Source of the DNA: Flavobacteriales bacterium
GTDB taxonomy: Bacteria > Bacteroidota > Bacteroidia > Flavobacteriales_F > PHOS-HE28
Direction of reading: 5' to 3'
Assembly (NCBI GenBank): GCA_016712535.1
Contig: JADJQW010000002.1
Location: forward strand, 1,550,001-1,614,000
DNA length: 64,000 nt
How positions within the stretch are numbered: the first letter of the stretch is position 1; each line of letters starts with the position of its first letter. A program made the position numbers and the translations under genes. The notes beneath the pieces were generated by a model. It did not search any database. It was not told the origin of the DNA and was given only the letters and a program-made list of their open reading frames with translations. This document shows positions 58,501 through 64,000 of this stretch, one piece after another.

Positions 58501-60017
58501 GGCAGGATGATTTCATCACCGCCGGGTATCCGGGATCCCAATTCCCGAACTTCGATAACCCGGTTGGCAGCAACATCCTGTGGCCGAGCGTGCGCTGGTA
58601 CGATGAGACGGACCCCGGCGCGGGCAACGTCGATGGGATGCAGGGTGTGAGCAGCAACCTGCAGCCGCTCTCCATCGGGCAGGGCTTCGCGGTGTGGGCG
58701 GGCTCGGGGCTGGTGAACACCACGGCCTTCACGGTCGATCTGCAGAACAACGTGCCGGTGATCGCCAGCACGCCGATCACGCTTCCCATGAGCCACACCA
58801 GCACGGGCAATCCCACCGTCGATGGCTGGAACCTGGTGAGCAACCCGGTGCCGAGCCCGATCGACTTCGAGGGCATGAGCCTGGGCGCGGATGTATCGCA
58901 ATCCGTGACCTACTACAACCCGGCGAATGGCAATACCGCGGCTTATGACCGAGTGACGGACATCGGCACCAACGGGGGCACGCGCTACATCCAGAGCATG
59001 CAGGGCTTCCTGCTGAAGGCCAACGGCCCAGCGGTGACCACCACGGTGAGCGAGGCCGACAAGGCCAGCACCAACAGCGGGGGCATGTTCGGCCTGAACG
59101 GCGATGGCCCCGAGCTGATCCGCCTGAGCATCGGCAGCGACCTGAATGATTTCCGGGACGAGGCGGTGGTGCATTTCCTTGCGGGCAGCGAAGGGCTGGA
59201 TGACACGGATGTGCTGAAGTACACGCTCGGGCATGACGATGCCCCCCAATTGAGCACCCTCATCGGTGGGTCCGAGGTGGCCATTGATGCGCATGGGCCG
59301 CTCGAAGGCGCGATCAGCATCCCGCTCCGCGTGAACGCGGGCATCACCGGCACATACTCGATCAGCGCCGATGTGATGGGCGGCCTTTCGCTCAACTGCC
59401 TGTCCATAGAGGACCTGGAGACGGGCATCACGGCAAGCCTGCTGAATGGTGCGGCCTATGGCTTCACTTTGGCCGCTGAGGCCGACCCTGCTGTCGCGCG
59501 CTTCGTGCTGCACATCAACAACGGCCCGGTGGCGGCGTTCACGGTGGATAATAATGTGGTGACGGTGGGCCAGCAAGTGCAGTTCACGGCTACGAGCACC
59601 ACCGGCAGCTATGCCTGGACCTTCGGCGATGGCAACCAGAGCACTGATCAGAATGCGCAGCACGCATATGCTGCAGCGGGCACCTACACGGTGACCCTCA
59701 CCACGGACGATGGCGTGTGCAGCAGCAGCGCCATTGGCGAGGTCACGGTTGAGCTGAGCACCTCGGTGGCCGCGGCCTCCAAGGCCGAGCACCGCGCATG
59801 GGCCACCCCGCAGGGCATCGTTGTGGAGCACGCCTTCACCGGCAAGGCAGCGGTAACGGTTGAGTTGCTGGATGCCACGGGCCGTATAGCCTACACGGGC
59901 CGCATGAACGCCAATCGCCAGGTGCTGCCCAGCGCGCAACTGGCCAACGGAGCCTGGTTCGTGCGCTTGGACAATGGCTTCGAGCGCGTGACGCTCCGGG
60001 TGCCGCTGGCCCGCTGA
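55566..60017 (+). CDS. Large secreted protein with P/homoB domain, tandem repeats, PKD domain and T9SS sorting domain
   Basis: This 1483-aa protein is assigned ATG 55566 (MCLQNSLRSLAARCAILAAC, signal ending VLHAQ). Residues 25-265 form a lectin/laminin-G-like region (NRANSNTVGGGWGE, QLFYRDNGANVLFG). Around 290-470 is a proprotein-convertase P domain (TINGVGHTYPDDIDILLQSP in parts, NGDWDLLIRDDAGGDNGTFGSWSLTF). Three tandem repeats of about 80 residues follow (TVGGPQTVCELGTTTGLGGN, TVGGSQTVCENGTTAGLGGN, AAGSDQSICNQPGTATM). A region with WNLVSNPVPSPIDF, a PKD domain (YAWTFGDGNQSTD) and a degenerate sorting domain (ELLDATGRIAYTG, LANGAWFVRLDNG) complete it. Surface or secreted; repeats suggest adhesion. 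A hairpin terminator follows at 60039-60064. Confidence 0.93.
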   Translation: MCLQNSLRSLAARCAILAACALPMVLHAQDIADKFNRANSNTVGGGWGETETGAAGAAVDGSELRLQEPSNNAGREFVSQATPGSYSTTLNQNNCVLTWAFNMRQTRTDPSGFDASNYGVAVVLAGSASDLTTGQGYAVVLGQSGGTDAIRLVRYNGGLDLNSNLTNIVSASDFGANYLDVRVTYTPSTDTWQLFYRDNGANVLFGQQASWSNPLTASTSAGSAVDATYTGTALGQIGVLWNHGNVDGDFARVDNFYVPSGRPSLPVITPSSATICNGGSVGLSAASTSTSLTRVTVNSSGGPATVTGGPVNATIYPWTTAVSGLPTSGVTLESVTINGVGHTYPDDIDILLQSPTGTNVILMSDAGDADDITGRTFTFMDGSPAATDNPPFGSTLASGLYAPTNYGTPDDWPTAPGPGSFTQTTPLLSLFTGNLNGDWDLLIRDDAGGDNGTFGSWSLTFTYTSTVSYTWTPATGLSSTTTAATTASPTSTQVYTVTAAHSANACTQSANVTVTVVDPPTTATVGGPQTVCELGTTTGLGGNTPGVGTGAWSVVSGGSGTFSNNTDPDATFTHTGGAGPVVVRWTISTSAPCPPSTADVSITITPAPTTATVGGSQTVCENGTTAGLGGNTPVNGTGAWSVVSGGTGSFSNAADPNATFTHAAGAGPVVVRWTISNAPCTPSTADVSITITPSPTTSAAGSDQSICNQPGTATMAANAPGIGTGLWSQVSGPAATITTPASPTTTITGMTTPGSYVFRWTISNAPCTASEDDVTITTAVCAYYSRATGNVTDPIWSDTPTGTAGAATFGSAVSMVVQSPDVVTNDANTTVNDLTVDAGGELVLAASVFLAADGDAVDINGDLTADDNSLLVLSPSVASTFDLASATSLWDLTIDADVSTTLTGALSIRGSLDLLDGDFDCTANQVTLASGAGYTGRLGPVAATADYLGNMRIERYRPAGLTNWMLLGSPISSRNVVHWQDDFITAGYPGSQFPNFDNPVGSNILWPSVRWYDETDPGAGNVDGMQGVSSNLQPLSIGQGFAVWAGSGLVNTTAFTVDLQNNVPVIASTPITLPMSHTSTGNPTVDGWNLVSNPVPSPIDFEGMSLGADVSQSVTYYNPANGNTAAYDRVTDIGTNGGTRYIQSMQGFLLKANGPAVTTTVSEADKASTNSGGMFGLNGDGPELIRLSIGSDLNDFRDEAVVHFLAGSEGLDDTDVLKYTLGHDDAPQLSTLIGGSEVAIDAHGPLEGAISIPLRVNAGITGTYSISADVMGGLSLNCLSIEDLETGITASLLNGAAYGFTLAAEADPAVARFVLHINNGPVAAFTVDNNVVTVGQQVQFTATSTTGSYAWTFGDGNQSTDQNAQHAYAAAGTYTVTLTTDDGVCSSSAIGEVTVELSTSVAAASKAEHRAWATPQGIVVEHAFTGKAAVTVELLDATGRIAYTGRMNANRQVLPSAQLANGAWFVRLDNGFERVTLRVPLAR

Positions 60018-60038
60018 GCCGAACAGGACTGGATCATG

Positions 60039-60070
60039 GCGAGGCCCTCAAAGGAGGGCCTCGCTTCATT
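60039..60070 (+). terminator. Terminator after the 1483-aa gene
   Basis: GCGAGGCCCTC (60039-60049) pairs perfectly with GAGGGCCTCGC (60054-60064) around loop AAAG, then TTCATT. It is 21 bp after the stop codon. Confidence 0.75.
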
Positions 60071-60108
60071 CAGGGGCAACGCATCCGCCCGTACTTTGCG
60101 CCTCCTCC

Positions 60109-60585
60109 ATGGACCACCTGCTCGAAAGCGCCATCCGCATCGCCGCCAAGGTGCACAAGGGCCAGACCGACCGCTTCGGCAAGCCCTACATCCTGCATGT
60201 GATGCGTGTGATGATGCGCGGACAGGAATTCGATGAGCAGGTGCTCGGCGCCCTGCACGATGTGCTCGAGCGATCGGAGCTGACCATGGCCGAGCTCGAG
60301 AAGAAAGGCTTCCCGCCCCGCGTGCTCAAGGCATTGGACGCGATCACGCGCCGCGCTGACGAGACCTATGAGCAGTACATCGACCGCGTGGTGGAGGACT
60401 CGCTGGCCATCCGCGTGAAGATCAACGACCTCGCGGACAAGATGGACCTCCTGCATGTGGAGCAGCTGGACCCCAGTGACCTGAAGCGCTACAACAAGCA
60501 GCTGGCCGCCTACCACCGCATGAAGAAGCTGGTGCAGATGGCCAAGGCCCGCATGAGCGTGCCGGTGGAGAGCAAGCGCGCCTGA
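60109..60585 (+). CDS. HD-domain protein, RelA/SpoT-like
   Basis: This 158-aa protein resembles the HD hydrolase half of SpoT-type enzymes. Visible ligands are AAKVHKGQTDRFGKPYILHVMRV in segments (His in KVHKG and HVMR), the LHDVLER pair (His-Asp) and KINDLADKMD near residue 107. There is no synthetase, TGS or ACT domain, so it could be a small alarmone-type hydrolase or an unrelated phosphohydrolase. A box TACTTTGC lies at 60092-60099, 10 bp before the start codon. Its stop is directly followed by the 161-bp palindrome. Confidence 0.85.
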   Translation: MDHLLESAIRIAAKVHKGQTDRFGKPYILHVMRVMMRGQEFDEQVLGALHDVLERSELTMAELEKKGFPPRVLKALDAITRRADETYEQYIDRVVEDSLAIRVKINDLADKMDLLHVEQLDPSDLKRYNKQLAAYHRMKKLVQMAKARMSVPVESKRA

Positions 60586-60746
60586 GAGCCTGTTTTGGAT
60601 CTCTTCAAACTCGGCCTCCGTGCTCTTTTCCGTCCATACCTCGCCTGAAAATGATCCCGTAGACACCGCTACGCGATGATTTTCAGGCTTCGTCTGACCG
60701 AAAAATAGCCTCGGAGTCCATCGTTCAAGAGATCCCAAACAGGCTC
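60586..60746. repeat. 161-bp imperfect palindrome (REP/MITE-like element)
   Basis: Outer arms 60586-60608 and 60724-60746 are complementary at 21 of 23 positions; middle arms GCCTGAAAAT (60643-60652) and ATTTTCAGGC (60679-60688) are perfect; the centre CGTAG (60658-60662) pairs with CTACG (60669-60673). All three pairs share one centre (60665.5-60666), so the whole could fold into one long hairpin. It begins immediately after the HD gene's stop codon. There is no transposase within it. Confidence 0.85.
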
Positions 60747-60847
60747 AAAGCCTGACGCCATTCCATCGTGCTTCGTCGAACCGCGACAGAGGCCTTGTGG
60801 CATTGCATGTCGCGTCTTGGTACTTTTCCGTCCTTGGCCCTGAACAC

Positions 60848-63817
60848 ATGAAGCGCATCCTTGCCTCCCTTCTCCTCCTGCTCCCCGCATTCCTGATCGC
60901 CCAGGAGCCGGTGCGATTCGTTCATGAGCGCATCCATGTTGCACGCACGGAAGGGAAGGCCTTCACCGCTGTGCAGCTCTTGGTACCCGAGCGCGCTGGT
61001 GCAGAGTCTGATGCGCTCTGGTCAATGGCCGTGCGCGCTGCCGATGTGCTGCGCTTCGATGCTGCCGCTGCCAGCAGGTTGATGAGTGCGCCGGCTGAAC
61101 GCATCGCCCTTGAGCTGCCGACGAGGACCGGCATGGTGATCATCGACCTTGTGCAAGCAGACCTCTTCGCCGATGGCTTCACGGTCACCGAATCCGCTAA
61201 AGGCGCTCATGCCGATGTGGGGCTTGGGATCCACTACCGCGGCGTGCTGCGCGGCGACCCGAACTCGCTGGCTGCGATCAGCATCTTCCCGGATCACGTC
61301 ATGGGCATCGTCAGCGATGCGCAGGGAAGCCGTGTCCTGGGGCCCCTGGAGAATGACACGCAGCGGCGGCATGTGCTGTACCGCGATGCGGACCTTCTCG
61401 GCGACCCCGGCTTCTCCTGCGGCGTGAGCGATCGGATGGAAGCCTACACCAAGGAAGAGCTGATGCCGATCGGTGGGCGCAAGAGCATCAAGTGCTTGAA
61501 CATCTATTGGGAGGCCGATTACGACCTCTTCCAGAACAAGGGCAGCGTGGCCAATGTCACCAGCTACCTCACCGGCCTCTTCAATCAGATGGCCATCCTC
61601 TTCGACAATGATGGCGTGGACATGCAGCTCTCGGAGATCTTCGTTTGGACCGAGGCGAGCCCGTACACCGGGACCAACAGCGCCCAGCAGCTCAGCAACT
61701 TCGGCACCTACCGGACCAGCTTCAACGGCAACCTCGCGCACCTGCTTGAGCTGAGCAACTACGGCGGAAGGGCCTATCTCAATACCATCTGCAGCAGCAC
61801 CAGTGCGCGCATGGCGTACAGCGGGATCAATTCGAGCTACAGCAATGTGCCCACCTACAGCTGGAGCACGATGGTGGTGACCCATGAGACGGGGCACAAC
61901 CTGGGCAGCAGCCATACGCATGCCTGCGTGTGGAACGGCAACAGCACCGCGATCGATGGGTGCGGGCCGAATGCGGGCTACACCGAGGGCTCGTGCCCCA
62001 ATGCGGGACTTCCCTCCGGCGGCGGCACCATCATGAGCTATTGCCATCTGATCGGCGGAACGGGCATCAATCTCTCGTTGGGCTTCGGACCGCAACCAGC
62101 GGCCCTGATCGTGAACCGGGTGAACAGCGCAAGCTGCCTCGCCGCCTGCGGCACCAGTTGCGACCCGCCGCTGCCGCTCACCGTCACCAACCTCACCGCT
62201 GTGAGCGCCACCTTGGGCTGGGCCAACTTCGGCCTGGGCAATTACACCCTCCGCTGGAAGCCGACGAGCAGCGGCACATGGACCACCGTCACCGGCCTCA
62301 CGGGCACCACCTACAGCCTCACTGGCCTCACGCAGAACACCGCCTACGAGTTCCAAGTGCTGAGCGTGTGCAGCGGAAGCAGTTCGGCGTACAGCGCCAG
62401 CACGCTTTTCACCACTCCGGTCCCTTGCGTGGACAACTACGAGCCGAACAACAGCACCGGGGCGGCGACGGTGGTCACGCTGCCCGCGTCGCGCAATGGC
62501 CTGATCAGCCCGACAGGCGACAATGACTATTTCCGTTTCACGCTGAGCGCGACGGGTACCATCAACATGAGCCTGAGCAATTTGCCGGCTGATTTCGATC
62601 TGAACCTGCGCAACAGTGCCGGGACCATCCTTGCCTCCTCATCAGCAGGAGGCACGAGCAATGAGTCCATCTCGTACGCGAACGCCGCGCCGGGCGATTA
62701 TTACGCGCAGGTCTTCGGTTGGAACGGCGCCAACAATGGGTCGGTCTGCTATCTGCTCACCGTGAGTTACCAGGCGCCTGCGTGCAGCGCGCCGCAGGGG
62801 CTCAGCTCCAACAGCATCACGTACAACAGCGCGCAGATCACCTGGACCGCCGGTCTGACGGCGATCAGCTACGACCTGCGCTGGAAGCCCAGCGCGCTCA
62901 CCACTTGGACCAACGTGAACGGCCTCACCACCACCAGCTACGCGCTCACGGGGCTCGATCCGCTCACGAGCTACGATGTGCAGGTTCGGTCGGTCTGCGA
63001 TGGCGCAGGTTCGCAAGGCGGTAGCTCGAGCTACACGCAATCGCACACCTTCACCACGCTCGAGGCGCCGTGCGAGATCGTGCCGCGATCGGTGGTGGCC
63101 CCCAAGGTCTTCCTCGAAGGTCCGTACGAACAGGCCACGGGCCTGATGCTCGATAGCCTGCGCAAGCTGAACCTCATCCCGCTCACCGAGCCATACTCGG
63201 CCATGGGCTTCACCGTTACGGGGCCGACCACCTGCTCTGCCAGTCGGCTGCTGATCACGGGCAACGACGCCGTCGTCGATTGGGTGCTGGTCGAGCTGCG
63301 GCAGAACAGCTCGCCTTACACTATGCTGGAAGCGCGGGTCGGATTGGTGGAGCGCGATGGCGATGTGGTCGCTCCCGATGGCACCTCGCCCTTGGGCTTC
63401 TGTCCTGTGGCAGGAACCTATCGGGTGGCCGTCCGGCACCGGAACCACTTGGGCGCCATGACCGGCAGCGGAATCGCCCTGAGCGGCGCGGCCACCGTGG
63501 TGGACTTCACCCAGAGCGGCACCACGACTTACGGCACCAACGCGCGCAAAGCGATCGGCAGCGTGATGGCGCTCTGGGCCGGGAACGTGTGGACGGATGC
63601 CGCCCTGCGCTACACGGGCGAGTTCAATGACCGCGACCCCATCCTCACGGCCATCGGCGGCAGCGTGCCCACGGCTACGATTGCCGGATATCACCTGAGC
63701 GATGTGAACCTCGACGGCACCGTGAAGTACACCGGTCAGGACAACGACCGCGATCCAATCCTCACCAACATCGGCGGCAGCGTGCCCACCAGCACCTTGC
63801 TCGAGCAGTTGCCGTAG
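60848..63817 (+). CDS. Secreted reprolysin-like metalloprotease with FnIII and PPC-like domains
   Basis: This 989-aa protein starts at ATG 60848 (MKRILASLLLLLPAFLIAQ, signal). A propeptide-like region is followed by a zinc protease domain with HETGHNLGSSHTHAC (His346, Glu347, His350, third His in the HExxHxxGxxH pattern) and a Met-turn-like GGTIMSYCHL. After it come FnIII-like domains (LTVTNLTAVSATLGWANFG, SITYNSAQITWTAG) flanking a PPC-type domain (NYEPNNSTGAATVVT, GDNDYFRFTLSATGTI, YYAQVFGWNG). The last 75 residues carry two copies of YTG-x-x-NDRDPIL with IGGSVPT, with DVNLDGTVKYTG between, an EF-hand-like C-terminus in place of a canonical T9SS sorting domain. Confidence 0.93.
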   Translation: MKRILASLLLLLPAFLIAQEPVRFVHERIHVARTEGKAFTAVQLLVPERAGAESDALWSMAVRAADVLRFDAAAASRLMSAPAERIALELPTRTGMVIIDLVQADLFADGFTVTESAKGAHADVGLGIHYRGVLRGDPNSLAAISIFPDHVMGIVSDAQGSRVLGPLENDTQRRHVLYRDADLLGDPGFSCGVSDRMEAYTKEELMPIGGRKSIKCLNIYWEADYDLFQNKGSVANVTSYLTGLFNQMAILFDNDGVDMQLSEIFVWTEASPYTGTNSAQQLSNFGTYRTSFNGNLAHLLELSNYGGRAYLNTICSSTSARMAYSGINSSYSNVPTYSWSTMVVTHETGHNLGSSHTHACVWNGNSTAIDGCGPNAGYTEGSCPNAGLPSGGGTIMSYCHLIGGTGINLSLGFGPQPAALIVNRVNSASCLAACGTSCDPPLPLTVTNLTAVSATLGWANFGLGNYTLRWKPTSSGTWTTVTGLTGTTYSLTGLTQNTAYEFQVLSVCSGSSSAYSASTLFTTPVPCVDNYEPNNSTGAATVVTLPASRNGLISPTGDNDYFRFTLSATGTINMSLSNLPADFDLNLRNSAGTILASSSAGGTSNESISYANAAPGDYYAQVFGWNGANNGSVCYLLTVSYQAPACSAPQGLSSNSITYNSAQITWTAGLTAISYDLRWKPSALTTWTNVNGLTTTSYALTGLDPLTSYDVQVRSVCDGAGSQGGSSSYTQSHTFTTLEAPCEIVPRSVVAPKVFLEGPYEQATGLMLDSLRKLNLIPLTEPYSAMGFTVTGPTTCSASRLLITGNDAVVDWVLVELRQNSSPYTMLEARVGLVERDGDVVAPDGTSPLGFCPVAGTYRVAVRHRNHLGAMTGSGIALSGAATVVDFTQSGTTTYGTNARKAIGSVMALWAGNVWTDAALRYTGEFNDRDPILTAIGGSVPTATIAGYHLSDVNLDGTVKYTGQDNDRDPILTNIGGSVPTSTLLEQLP

Positions 63818-63861
63818 GACCCTGCAGTCCTTCCGTACGGCGCTTCAGGCCGGGCCGGAAG

Positions 63862-63905
63862 TGTTGAAAACCCTCATCGATCGTGGAAAACCGGAGTTTT
63901 CCACA
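63862..63905. other. DnaA-box-like cluster with 9-bp palindrome, possible origin/dnaA upstream region
   Basis: Three motifs like the DnaA box (TTATCCACA and its variants) lie close together: TGTTGAAAA (63862-63870), CGTGGAAAA (63882-63890) and TTTTCCACA (63897-63905). The last two form a perfect palindrome GTGGAAAAC / GTTTTCCAC around CGGA (63883-63904). A TACCTTCG box at 63931-63938 follows. Confidence 0.45.
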
Positions 63906-63985
63906 GCCGTGAGCCCCTACGGTGGCAGGATACCTTCGGCCCATCGCCGCGAACCCGCGCCAATGCTGGGATCCGGCCTGAGGGC

Positions 63986-64000
63986 ATGAGCAACGCGAGC
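63986..64000 (+). CDS. Start of an unidentified gene cut by the right edge (dnaA suspected)
   Basis: An ATG at 63986 opens a frame of five codons (MSNAS) before the window ends. The preceding ATG at 63963 stops after eight codons. A TACCTTCG promoter box lies about 48 bp upstream and a cluster of DnaA-box-like sites a little farther, which is the arrangement expected before dnaA. The protein itself cannot be identified from five residues. Confidence 0.3.

Noticed and set aside
60070..60738. 222-aa frame on the minus strand covering the palindrome and the HD gene
   Set aside because: It is antisense to the HD gene with His/Leu-rich shadow composition; its N-terminal part comes from the palindrome.

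Overview
The window looks like chromosomal DNA from a high-GC member of the Bacteroidota, most likely a Flavobacteriales relative. The evidence is the many secreted proteins ending in type IX secretion system (T9SS) C-terminal sorting domains (eleven visible, ten type A and one type B, plus one apparent remnant), many lipoproteins, Bacteroidota-type promoter boxes (TAnnTTTG, or the GC-shifted TAnnTTCG), genes without obvious Shine-Dalgarno sites, and gene neighbourhoods such as ndk / nrnA / GldI-like FKBP and mutL / rhomboid / rhomboid / EEP. No ribosomal RNA, prophage, transposase or CRISPR array was seen.

Layout. 1-4.8 kb: three leftward secreted proteins (a delta-60 repeat protein cut by the window edge, a YCF48-type beta-propeller, a T9SS cargo) and a sorting-domain remnant. 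4.9-10.6 kb: SOUL protein, hisS preceded by a heptamer array, a lipoprotein, hutH, a T9SS cargo and an alpha/beta hydrolase. 10.7-22.8 kb: a surface-protein block with a 2021-aa PKD protein (type B sorting), a 633-aa repetitive secreted protein, a T9SS cargo and an S74-chaperone protein with a sorting domain. It is interrupted by a 0.7 kb gene-poor stretch holding a perfect octamer array. 22.9-28.8 kb: ndk, two secreted hypotheticals, nrnA, a frameshifted GldI-like FKBP lipoprotein, an intact FKBP lipoprotein and an outer-membrane barrel. 28.8-36.2 kb: RsmI-like methyltransferase and LMW phosphatase, divergent from a small membrane protein, mutL, two rhomboids, an EEP protein and a DUF4349 lipoprotein. 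36.2-45.3 kb: secreted M1 peptidase overlapped by a possible kinase-fold protein, a sulfatase with sorting domain, a lipoprotein class D beta-lactamase homologue and smaller genes. 45.6-50 kb: tRNA-Pro, an orphan PhoB-type regulator, tRNA-Gly, msrA, DUF983, a methyltransferase-like lipoprotein and a MarR regulator. 50-64 kb: a broken four-helix-bundle gene flanked by heptamer-like DNA, a PhoD-type phosphatase, a DEAD-box helicase, a 1483-aa P-domain/PKD protein, an HD protein, a 161-bp palindrome, a secreted reprolysin-like protease, and DnaA-box-like motifs before a start codon 15 bp from the edge.

How it fits together. Most of the coding capacity goes to envelope and extracellular products: T9SS cargo (adhesin-like repeat proteins, proteases, a sulfatase), outer-membrane proteins and periplasmic folding or repair lipoproteins (FKBPs, MsrA). 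This suits a surface-attached or particle-degrading lifestyle. Housekeeping genes (hisS, ndk, nrnA, mutL, rhlE-like helicase, tRNAs) are interspersed. The least explained material is non-coding: three kinds of short tandem repeat, a long palindrome, symmetric start-codon promoters and a putative replication-origin-like edge.
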